A DNA stretch of 11,649 bases from Euperipatoides rowelli (GCA_003024985.2 PXIH01S0003797.1), one strand, 5' to 3'. Positions 1-8,022 are shown, counted from the stretch's first letter. Numbers and translations: made by a program. Notes: generated by a model from the letters alone, not told the origin.

Positions 1-34
1 ATATAGAGGTATAGATATACTGATATACAGTGTA
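1..34. repeat. 34-base direct repeat, copy 1, running into a (TA)n tract
   Basis: These first 34 bases recur exactly at 1584-1617, where the copy stops directly before an undetermined base at 1618. Here the repeat continues into a TA dinucleotide tract (33-47). The sequence is made of GATATA-like units, so simple-sequence origin is possible. However, 34 identical bases at the start of the window and at an 'n' boundary also fit two contig ends that overlap. Confidence 0.85.
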
Positions 35-47
35 TATATATATATAT

Positions 48-70
48 CGCGGTATTTCCCCCACTTCCCC
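48..70. repeat. GC-richer dispersed repeat terminus
   Basis: This short C-rich block, with core CGGTATTTCCCCCAC, stands out in AT-rich DNA. Bases 48-67 match the reverse complement of 7325-7344 at 17 of 20 positions, and all three differences are transitions. The related motif GTATTCCCC occurs again at 7513-7521. Together they suggest the terminus of a dispersed element. I see no partner arm or target-site duplication near this copy, so the element type is unknown. Confidence 0.45.
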
Positions 71-1472
71 TAATCACGCATACAAACGAATGACATTACA
101 TTCATAATAAACATTACTAAGGATTAAAATATGCTTAATCAGATTGGTGATGGGCATAATGACTCTTTTTAAATAACTATTAGATTGAAATCATTATAAA
201 ATTGTAATAGTTAGCTATATATAACTGTTATAAAATAGCACATTAATTATTAAGATTGTTAATAGTAAGATTGTAACAAATAACGTATCGGATTCAATAA
301 TCACAGTCAGGATACTCCCACTCAGCAAATTTTCTAAATATTTTTGTTAGTTAACAAAATCTATTCATAAAAAAAAAACTATATAAATATCATTAATATC
401 TATTTACTATTGTAAACCATGTTTATTTTATAATTATTATTATTATTATTATAGCACAATAAATCAATAATTCCTTTATTTAATTAAGCTTCGTTATCTA
501 GGCTTATTAACTATAATTATAACTATATTTAATTATAAGATTATCANTATTGTCAATAATTAAATAAATAAAACATGTTTGAATTTATTGAAAAAAAAAA
601 CATCATCACCAATATACGATATATAAAATTGTGACTGTTGCTGTGATGCGTAACTTCAACTTGATGTTACTGAGCATGTGCATAGACCAATATGAGTAAT
701 AAATAACCTGTTATATTTCAGAACATGTTGTCCAAGCATGATAATTATAATAACAGGAAAACAATGAACTAATAAAGCAATCAGTTATTTTGGAAACCAA
801 TAACCATTAGCAAACAAAATAACGAAAAATTTGATGTAAGTTCAGACAATAATGAGACGCCCATTCTTAACCATGTGATTATTTTATTATTATTATCCAA
901 CTAGAATTAGTTAATCTGTTTAGAGATAATACTATTATTTAATAACTGTTACCTTTAGAAATAAAATATAGTACATAACATTATATTTTGATATTAATTA
1001 TAAATAACTAATATGCTAACTAACAGCCAATCAGTAAATCAAGTGCTTTCTTTTCTATCATGATGAAGCATGCCAATAACTTCCATATTTCATTGGTAAT
1101 ACTAACTTTATTTCTAATATGTTGACAGCACTGAGCCATTAAATTTTAATTTTTAATTCGTGTGATTGGCTTAGCCACCAGAACATAAGGGGGTCAATGG
1201 TGGCTTTTCAGAAGACTATAATAATAAAACACTTATAAAAAAAATAAAAATTAACACCGAGTGGGAAAAGAAAAAAAAAATCAAAATATGCCATTCTATC
1301 TATACTCAATTTTTAGAGTTTTATGTTATTTTTAAAATACTGCTTGATGTTCAAGAATCCAAGTTTTTGACTCAAAACAATAAGTGGGAATGGAGCAGTG
1401 CAATTCACCAAGATGACAAGACATTTTCATATATATTAATATTTTCTTTACTTATCCCTTTATTCACTGACA
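71..1472. other. Non-coding AT-rich DNA, no gene seen
   Basis: I see no exon-like open stretch with convincing splice sites and no recognisable protein similarity on either strand. It contains an (ATT)n microsatellite at 433-453, many A and T homopolymers and one ambiguous base at 547. An 8-base perfect inverted repeat, AGCCACCA/TGGTGGCT, lies at 1173-1180 and 1198-1205 with a 17-base loop. Whether this is intergenic or intron of the PLD gene cannot be told. Confidence 0.6.
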
Positions 1473-1520
1473 TGCCTTAGTAATTAGCTTTTCACTTTGC
1501 TAATGACAAGGCAAGTGAAA
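1473..1520. repeat. Hairpin with two competing pairings
   Basis: TGCCTT (1473-1478) pairs with AAGGCA (1508-1513), and ATTAGC (1483-1488) pairs with GCTAAT (1499-1504). This gives a 12-base-pair stem with a small internal loop. The apical loop contains TTTCACT (1490-1496), which can instead pair with AGTGAAA (1514-1520). The two folds exclude each other. No known RNA family is recognised, and in AT-rich repeat-laden DNA it may be the remnant of a small inverted-repeat element. Confidence 0.5.
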
Positions 1521-1583
1521 TTGTAACATGGCCTATAGTGATTATTGACAATGTTTAGATAATGTTTAGATATAGAGATATTG

Positions 1584-1617
1584 ATATAGAGGTATAGATA
1601 TACTGATATACAGTGTA
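1584..1617. repeat. 34-base direct repeat, copy 2, ending at an ambiguous base
   Basis: This copy is identical to 1-34. It follows a doubled AATGTTTAGAT (1550-1571) and GATATA-type low-complexity sequence, and it ends exactly where the undetermined base at 1618 sits. Beyond that base the sequence becomes a retroelement fragment instead of the TA tract that follows copy 1. Confidence 0.85.
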
Positions 1618-1618
1618 N

Positions 1619-2146
1619 AAAATCCACAATTACAAACTTACTAAGCCTTATCAAAAAGTTTATCCATAATGAAACTAATAAGACACCTACTGATGTCATT
1701 TACATTGACCTCANATCTGCATTTGATACAGTTGAACATAATACACTGTTGGAAAAATTAATTCTTTTGCGATTCACTGGAAATTTAATAAAATGGATTC
1801 AGTGTTATTTAGAAAGAAGAAAATAAGGGTTGAAGTCAACAATACTGAGTCCAGTGTTCATATAATAGAAAGAGGTAGTATTTTGTCAACCATTCTCTTT
1901 AAATTATACATGATAGAAATTGCAGAATCCTTTAGGTATTCATCTCTGCTTTGTGCAGATGATATTAAGATCATAAACGGTGTTAATAATAATTCTGATG
2001 CAAATGAATTGCAAAATGATATAAATAAGCTAGTAAAAATATGTAGCAAAAATAAGTTGATTATCAACATAGAAAAAACTTACGTGGTACATTATGGCAA
2101 CAAAAATCTAAACAAAGATTATGCAAAAGTAAAAATATTTCATTAA
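1619..2146 (+). pseudogene. Non-LTR retrotransposon reverse transcriptase fragment (CR1/Jockey-like), frameshifted
   Basis: The fragment covers the fingers-palm part of a LINE-type reverse transcriptase, which copies element RNA at the target site. The reading frame from 1620 gives a helix ending FIHNETNK, then motif A as IDLxSAFDTV. The expected catalytic Asp is at 1707-1709 and the undetermined base lies inside codon 1713-1715. It continues through NLIKWIQCYLERR and meets TAA at 1824-1826. The similarity resumes in the frame of 1793-2146 with KIRVEVNN, a degenerate motif B (RGSILSTILF where family members have QGS-LGP-LF) and motif C as CADD (1952-1963). It then runs NKLIINIEKTYVVHYG and ends at TAA. 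Endonuclease, N-terminal and C-terminal parts are missing. The stop, the frameshift and the eroded motif B make it non-functional. The clade assignment is by general motif resemblance only. Confidence 0.85.
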
Positions 2147-2424
2147 TATTAATTAAATTTCATAAATATTGTCATTAGGCTAATATTGATAATGATTTTT
2201 AATGTAGTTTATGAACTTCTAATCTAGTCAATACACAAAAATATTATTTTTTTATTATTAGAACTAAACAATTCAAATCGCAAAAATTGAAAGCTGTACA
2301 AAATAGCAATAGATTAAAATCTTTTATAAAGTTTACTTAAAGAAATGATGCCATTCACATAGATTAAATTAAAACTTCCATTCTTATATTTCTCTAATCC
2401 ATATTTTGTTTTATTCTGTTGTAG

Positions 2425-2538
2425 AAACAAGGAGTGAAAATTTTTATTCTGATGTGGAAGGAAGTGGAATTAGCAGTGCAGATTAACAGTGCTCACAGCA
2501 AACAGTTTTTGGTCAGCAAACATCCTGAAAATATCAAG
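2425..2538 (+). CDS. PLD: Phospholipase D exon A (segment before the first HKD motif)
   Basis: This internal exon has 38 whole codons (phase 0 at both ends), with acceptor TTCTGTTGTAG and donor GTAATA. The product begins KQGVKIFILMWKEVELA and ends HPENIK. It aligns with the animal PLD1/PLD2 strand-helix segment that in human PLD1 reads roughly QQGVRIFIMLYKEVELA through HPNIK. PLD hydrolyses phosphatidylcholine to phosphatidic acid and choline at cell membranes. In the protein this segment should follow exon B (ending ERKA) and precede exon D (starting VLRHPDHV), and the phases fit both joins. In the DNA it lies 5' of exon B, the wrong order. No frameshift or stop is present, so the exon itself looks functional. 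Confidence 0.93.
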
Positions 2539-3180
2539 GTAATACCAGCAAGAAATTAAGTAACCAGTTTCTTTTATTTATGTATTTCTTGCTTAACTAA
2601 TGTTATGGTATTTATTGAAAACTTAAGTACTAATCTTTAAATTTTTAGAGTAGATTATTTTCTCTTGATGCTTTAGTCCCCCCCCCCATACAGTTTATTT
2701 GTTGTTCACATCCATCAATTTATTTTGAAATATTGCCGATAAAGTACCAAATCTTTTAAGCCATATTCATAATATATTTCAGTTAGCATGATTTTTCAAA
2801 ATTTAATTGGGTGAGGACAATATGTNTATATATATACATACATATTCAGTATATCTAATATTTTGAACTGAAGTAGACCTATACTTAAAAACTTTAAAAA
2901 TGAACCTAATTTTTCAAAGTTTTCATTAAGATGGTCAGTCATCTTCACGACCCTCCCCCATCCCCTCCCTCTATACGAACATTGTGCTCCTGTTTCTAGA
3001 CAGTACAATTTGGCAACTCTGTAGGAGAAAGGAATAGATTGAGGGAATTGTATTGGTATAGAGATAGATGATATAAAGCTCCCTTTTTTCATATAATATG
3101 TAAGAGAGGGAAAAGGAGATAAAGAGGGGGGGGTGTTTGATAGTATATATTTAATTATAATTTATTCTCTTCATTCTTAG
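2539..3180. other. Presumed PLD intron between exons A and B, with an ambiguous base at 2826
   Basis: This is AT-rich DNA with a C run at about 2677-2686, purine-rich stretches around 3100-3131 and a TA-rich microsatellite interrupted by 'n' at 2826. A stop-free minus-strand stretch at 2796-3092 has no family resemblance and spans the 'n', so I treat it as chance. The only supported signals are the donor at 2539 and the acceptor at 3171-3180. Confidence 0.55.
2826..2826. other. Ambiguous base, possible contig junction
   Basis: A single 'n' within a TA-rich microsatellite lies between exons A and B, whose order is reversed relative to the protein. It may be one unread base or a placeholder for a zero or negative gap between contigs. 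Other single 'n' positions are 547, 1618, 1714, 3864, 4774 and 6881. Confidence 0.5.
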
Positions 3181-3262
3181 GTTAAGTCCTCAGATTATTT
3201 TGAAAAGACCCATAACCGAAGGAGAAAAATGGAGTTTAGATCGTATTTTAGAAAGAAAAGCT
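3181..3262 (+). CDS. PLD: Phospholipase D exon B (just after the conserved WW motif)
   Basis: One base completes a split codon, followed by 27 whole codons. The acceptor is CATTCTTAG and the donor GTAAGT is close to consensus. After the shared G (probably finishing a Trp TGG codon) the product begins LSPQIILKRPITEGEKWSLD and ends RILERKA. This matches the PLD1/PLD2 stretch WLSPEIFLKRPVVEGNRW through LKRKA, upstream of the first HKD motif. It ends in phase 0, so it joins cleanly to exon A (KQGVKIF), exactly where other PLDs continue. Exon A lies 643 bases upstream instead of downstream. Exon B placed after exon A would be read in another frame. The preceding ITDWW-type exon was looked for and is not in the window. 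Confidence 0.93.
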
Positions 3263-4773
3263 GTAAGTATTCAATTGATTATGGCACCATTTAATTTAAT
3301 ATTGCTTTATGTTTCCTATGTATTCATCAGTTCCTTTTTTACCTTGATCTTATATGGCATCCACAACCTGATGATGGAATTTTCCCATCAAGTTTGTCAG
3401 TTCTGCTCACCTTTATAAACTATAATAATGATTACAATAGCAATGACCTCTTATATATTAAAAGGATATCAATTTTATTTATAGAATTTTTATTTATGTA
3501 GTTTATTAATTAAATTTCCAAACTAAAACTTTTAAAACTAAATATGGAAAAAAAAATTAGTTATTTTTTTTTTTAAAAAAAAGAGAAAACAGCTTGCGTT
3601 TTATTTTAACATAATTTACTTTCCTGTAGATTTTAAAGTGAAATGTTGAGGTATTCTTCCTCTTAATATAGATTATAATAAGCTGTATAATATCGTACTC
3701 TTAACAAATAATGATTAAATATCATGACATTGTCTACCACAAGAGGTTAGGGTCATACATTAAGAATTAAAATAAAATTGATACCATTTTATTTGTTTCA
3801 GATATAAGTATTTATAGAGCTACAATTAAATATCTTCATATTATTAAAACTACAATCAAACCANAATTTTAATAAACTATAATTCATTCTTGATATGGCT
3901 TTTAATATAACTATATTAAAAAAAGGTTGTAGTATAGTTAAAAAAAACTAATAATAATCTATTCAATAATTTTCCTTTAAAATTAGTTTTCCTGGAAAAA
4001 TAATTTTTACTGCATAATTGAGGTGTTAAAAGTTTAAAAATGTATTCATAATAAAGAAATTGTTTTTCTTTATTTTTATTCTGTCTCTTTAAGCATACAG
4101 TAAATGTTAGGCTAAGCCATTCCTGATTTTAATTAGTATCTGTAGTGTTTTGGAAATAATCTTTGAAAGAAAACAATCACTATTTTTAGAGGCAAATGGA
4201 CATGGTTTCTTAGTGTCATTTTAATCATATTTAGTGTCATTTTAGGCAATATTTTTATTTTATTGGCTAATTTTTACAAAATTAAAAAAAAAATGTGCAT
4301 TGTAAAACTTAATACCCAATGTAAAAATTGTAGAGGAATTAAGACAATAACATTAAACAGATAATAAATATATTTTAAAAAAAAAAACAATTTTATTACT
4401 CTTTAAACATCTCCTGGGACTTTGCCTAAAATATCAAGTATGCAATCAATAAAATATTTATTTAAAATATTTTCAATATTTTTTTTTTTGAACATTTATC
4501 ATGCTTTTAACATGTCATAATACATTGTTTTATTTTGAATAGAGTGCTAAATGAATGTTCCATTGACAAGTTGTCAAAAGTGATTTTATTTTATTTAAAT
4601 ATTACTGTGTTAATAGAAACTTTGTTATGTAAAAGGCTTCATAATACAAGCCAAAAAAATATGTAACCCTCCAGTTTTCTTATAATTTAAAAATAATTAA
4701 ATTATCAAGGTGACAGTTTCTCTACTGCCCTCCACCCTACCTCTACTGTGGATGCCAATGCTTTAAATGATAA
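3263..4773. other. Non-coding AT-rich DNA, presumed intron, no gene seen
   Basis: It starts with the donor of exon B. The reading frame stays open to 3418 by chance but loses PLD similarity at the splice site. The rest is homopolymer-rich with no recognisable exon. TTAGTGTCATTTTA is repeated at 4209-4222 and 4230-4243. An ambiguous base lies at 3864 and another at 4774, so 3865-4773 may be a separate contig with no identifiable content. Confidence 0.6.
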
Positions 4774-4774
4774 N

Positions 4775-5354
4775 TTGAATTTCATCTAACATTCGTATAG
4801 CAAACTAATCACATTCCATTTATAGAATCTGAAAAGATAATTAAAATTATTACATATTCTAATTTTAAATCTGAAAAAGTAATTTTAAAATGTTACATTT
4901 AAGCATTATTCTGAGATGCAGATTAAAAATATGTAAAAAAAAATTTGTAAAAAATATTTACTTCTTTTTAAACCATTACAAGAAGAATTTGTTAAAAAAA
5001 AATTTGGTTAAAGATTTAAACAATTGTTTGCCTATACATTTTACATTTTGAGTTTCTACAAGTTACAAACAAAAAAATAAAATACATATATAAAATATAT
5101 TTAAAATATTTCAAAGCATTCAAAATACATAATATCAAATCAAATCTTACAATAATATATATATAGAATATTTTACAAAGAAAAAAAAAACCTCCTCAAA
5201 TCTTCTTTCTTGCCTTAATAGATGATACAACTCTCCCATAATAATAAACTATCTATTGCACAATCTGTTTACATGAAATGGGGAATTATTTTTAAATACT
5301 TTAATTCTTAGGGATAATTGCAAACTTTCCCTCCTTGTCCATTGTTATGTCTTA
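4775..5354. other. Non-coding AT-rich DNA, partly retroelement 3' flank
   Basis: No exon or RNA gene is recognised. The part nearest 5354 lies downstream of the stop codon of the minus-strand retroelement fragment and is probably its 3' untranslated region. Where the element ends is not clear, since no target-site duplication is obvious among the many A and T runs. Confidence 0.5.
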
Positions 5355-5988
5355 TCATTCTCTCTCAAATATTTCTCTACCCCTCTCTTAAAACTTTTAT
5401 AGCCTAACCTTTTCAAATAGCTCATTTGGTAGATTGTTCCAGGTCTTAGTTGCCCTTTTAAACACTGATCTCGTAAAACATCTATTATTACTGTAAGGAA
5501 TTTTTATGCTGTATTTATGTGTTCTAATGTTATGTCTATTGTTAATTAGAAAAAAAAGTTTTTATTTCCCTTCAATAACAACTCCTTATAAATGAACACC
5601 AAATCATTCATTAGATTACTCTTATGCTAGGTTTTAGAATTTTATATTTTTTATTCTGTTAATTATGTTTTTTTCCTGAAACCCATTATATTTTTCATAA
5701 AATGTCTAAAGGTTTTGTTTAGTATATTAAGGTTTTGTATTCCTTAAATAATATTGTGTTAGAACCATAATTTATTATGGGTTGTACTTGTACTGTATAT
5801 ACCATTTATAGACATTTCCGAATGTTCTTAAGATCATAAATTTATTATTTTTAATAAATTCAAAAGTTTTCTTTATTTTTATATTTATATCATAAATGTG
5901 TTTGTCAAATTTTAACTTTTTATCAAATTTAATTCCCAAATCTAACATAATGTCCGATTCTTTTATTTTTATGTCTTCAACAAAGTAG
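5355..5988 (-). pseudogene. C-terminal end of a CR1/Jockey-like non-LTR retrotransposon ORF2, degenerate
   Basis: Read from 5988 downward, the minus strand begins GYFVEDIKIKES and then gives LDLGIKFDKKLKFDKHI (about 5945-5895). This is the conserved thumb-region LG(V/I)-F(D)-L-F-KHI pattern that follows the palm in LINE reverse transcriptases. Stops and frame changes follow at about 5780 and below. A second clear block at about 5540-5410 reads THKYSIKIPYSNNRCFTRSV and then KRATKTWNNLPNELFE. This matches the family's C-terminal pattern of a Phe-rich block followed by R-W-N-LP-E. The frame ends at TGA in 5355-5357. No endonuclease or palm domain is present. It may be the same family as 1619-2146, which holds the preceding protein segment, but on the opposite strand. 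Confidence 0.8.
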
Positions 5989-6220
5989 CCTAATCTTTAT
6001 TGTGAAACCTAATATTGTGAAGCAAAATAATAAAATGTGAAGAATTTAAAAGTTGCTTTAGCAATCCGAGTTAAAATTCAATCTGAACAAGAAAATATTT
6101 AATTTAATATATTTCACACTAATAAAATTATTTATTTATTTAAAATATTTTAAAATCAAACGTTTTATGAATTATTTATAATATTTTTCTTTGATTTTTC
6201 TATTACCCCATATATTTCAG

Positions 6221-6314
6221 GCTGACAGATTTGGGATCTGCAATGAAATATAGAAGTAAATCATCATCTGATCTTACTAATACTGAAAGAACATCTGAAA
6301 TCTCTGAAAACATG
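6221..6314 (+). CDS. PLD: Phospholipase D exon C (LTDLGS segment and start of the loop region)
   Basis: One base plus 31 whole codons, with acceptor CCATATATTTCAG and a consensus-like donor GTAAGT. The leading G completes an Arg codon with the AG that ends exon D. The product starts LTDLGSAMKYRSKSSSDLTN, corresponding to LTDVGS right after GRWDD-HR in PLD1/PLD2. It then becomes Ser/Thr/Glu-rich and ends SENM. That low-complexity tail fits the start of the variable loop between the two HKD halves, which is long in PLD1 and short in PLD2. The required upstream neighbour is exon D, which lies 609 bases downstream, so this pair is also swapped. The following PLD exons (GDTRFWHGKDY-like) are not seen. 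Confidence 0.88.
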
Positions 6315-6923
6315 GTAAGTATTTATTATACATTAGGCTTTGAAACAAATTATTTCTAAATCAAGTAAAATATCATTACAAAAATCTCCTTCAACTATTT
6401 GATTAAAGCTTTGCCAAAACAATATGCAGGCCTTTAACATTAGAGACCTATATTAAATAAATCAAACTTTGCTTGCTTCATATATCTGTAATTGAATGTG
6501 TACCACTAAGCTGGAGCAAGAAATTGAACAAGGTCACACTAATCTGTGACCCTGTCCAACTGATGATAATATCAAATGCAACAAAAATGCAAATCCATCA
6601 AATATAAAATATATTTTTTTACTGTAATAAAATAATTGTACATAAGTTATAAAAATAAATTTATAAGCAAGTTATAAAAGCTAAAAGCCATTAATTCATT
6701 AGTATGAGCAGGTGGAAGCTAGACATTGCTGCTAAGCATACTCTATATTTGTCTTTTGGTGATACTTATATACTATATGTGGCACTGTTTATTTAATAAA
6801 TCAATTTAATAGATAAGTATTAAATTAGTTGTACTTAACCATGTTAAATATGGCAAAGATACAAATCTCCAAAATAATTTNTCAATTTTTTCTTTATCAA
6901 CTGAAAAATATACTATTTATTAG
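6315..6923. other. Presumed PLD intron between exons C and D, with a palindrome
   Basis: AT-rich DNA without another exon. It contains an imperfect palindrome at 6526-6557 with a perfect core, GGTCACA (6532-6538) and TGTGACC (6545-6551), around a 6-base loop. The core resembles paired AGGTCA nuclear-receptor half-sites, but the spacing is not a standard one. An ambiguous base lies at 6881, 43 bases before exon D, between the swapped exons C and D. Confidence 0.5.
6881..6881. other. Ambiguous base, possible contig junction
   Basis: A single 'n' in AT-rich DNA separates exon C from exon D, whose genomic order is opposite to the protein order. If it marks a contig join, moving the sequence after it in front of the sequence before it would restore the order D-C. 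Confidence 0.5.
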
Positions 6924-7063
6924 GTTTTAAGGCATCCTGACCATGTGACTGAAGGAGTTCTTTTATGGGCACATCATGAAAAGATTGTTGTTGTGGACCA
7001 ACAAATTGCATTTATTGGAGGATTGGATCTCTGTTATGGTCGTTGGGATGACTTCCAGCACAG
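6924..7063 (+). CDS. PLD: Phospholipase D exon D with the first HKD catalytic motif
   Basis: 46 codons plus two bases, with acceptor TACTATTTATTAG and donor GTAAAA. The product opens [15 protein letters not shown] and continues [12 protein letters not shown]. This contains the HxKxxxxD catalytic motif complete: His and Lys of HEK, and Asp of VVVD. It is followed by [19 protein letters not shown], the hallmark GG-DL--GRWDD of classical PLD. The first HKD His and Lys act with the second HKD, which is not in this window, to form the phosphatidyl-enzyme intermediate. The start joins exon A in phase 0 (HPENIK then VLRHPDHV), and the final AG joins exon C to give Arg then LTDLGS. All expected residues are present, so nothing suggests a pseudogene at the exon level. 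Confidence 0.96.
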
Positions 7064-7318
7064 GTAAAAAAAATACATACAATCAAACATTACTGTAAAT
7101 AAGAAATAATTTATTTATAATAATAATAAGAAGAAGAAAAGATTTAAAACTAATCTTAATACAGTGAATAAAAAGAAAAGAGAAAAAACAATATATGTGA
7201 CATTATGATAAAAATGAAATTAAAGCAATAAAATTAAATATGAATTTTTAATTATTGATTGTTCTTTTTTTTTTTGTTTTTTTTCATTTCTCGGCTAATA
7301 TAGTGTAATATTAATAAT

Positions 7319-7540
7319 GTCCCCGAGGTGGGGGGAATACCGTGAAAATGCCATTTTGTACTATTTTCAATATTTAATAAATTTGATATAGTTTTTCACA
7401 AAATGTTTATATACATTTAAAAGTAGGTTAACTAAGGATCACTTTCATGTATAAACATTTATCTTAACTTTTAACTATTTTGCCACAAGAACGAATCTTG
7501 CTTAGGTGCGCTGTATTCCCCTTTTTCCCTATTGAGGCAT
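7319..7540. mobile_element. Possible MITE-like element with imperfect inverted ends
   Basis: GC-richer ends flank about 170 bases of AT-rich sequence. GGGGAATAC (7332-7340) is perfectly inverted as GTATTCCCC (7513-7521). Outside these cores, the G-rich left arm (7321-7335) faces a C/T-rich right arm (7518-7530). The left arm also resembles the block at 48-67, which argues for a dispersed repeat and not local chance. No coding capacity and no clear target-site duplication are seen. The boundaries are approximate, and it could equally be two fragments of a larger repeat. Confidence 0.4.
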
Positions 7541-8022
7541 TGAAAAGGGTAGACATTTAGCCTATAATTTGGCTGAAAGGACAAGCATTGATAAAAATAA
7601 ACAATTCTAAATTTTTATTTTAGTAAATAGCATTATTTTGGAATGAAATAAAATTATTTTGAGCCATCAAATAGACATTAAGTAGATAATGTTTCAATAA
7701 TTAGTTTACAATTTTAACATCTGATTTACACCAGGGATGTGGTCTTGAAAATCAGTATGCAAATTATAATTTTTCAATAGGAAATAATTGAAATAGACTA
7801 CTAAGAGGTAGGAGAAATAATTTTAAAAATATTTATTCTATTAAAAATTATGAACCTTTTAGTGATTATTTTGGAAAAAATTGTATCTATAGATGTGGGT
7901 ACTGGAGAGTTGGATTTGAATCTAATAATACAAAATATTTATTTTGACAAAAATTTTCTCGTAAATGTTTTGCAGCAACGTGAAACATTAATTGATGCAC
8001 AAATCTTAATTTCTGTGTTTAT

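Noticed and set aside
1484-1699. 71-codon minus-strand open frame
   Set aside because: It spans the 'n' at 1618, a hairpin and the 34-base repeat, and it has no protein similarity.
1858-2070. Minus-strand open frame over the reverse-transcriptase fragment
   Set aside because: It is the antisense shadow of 1793-2146, where the plus strand carries the CADD and LIINIEK motifs.
2796-3092. 98-codon minus-strand open frame
   Set aside because: It crosses the ambiguous base and a TA microsatellite, has no recognisable motif and lies between two PLD exons on the other strand.
3263-3418. Extension of the exon B reading frame past its donor
   Set aside because: PLD similarity stops exactly at the GTAAGT donor, and the rest is a hydrophobic translation of intron. 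The exon ends at 3262.
7427-7460. Possible exon starting G-TTA-ACT after AG, giving Leu-Thr like the expected LTDLGS
   Set aside because: The acceptor lacks a pyrimidine tract, only two residues fit, and the true LTDLGSA exon is clearly present at 6221-6314.
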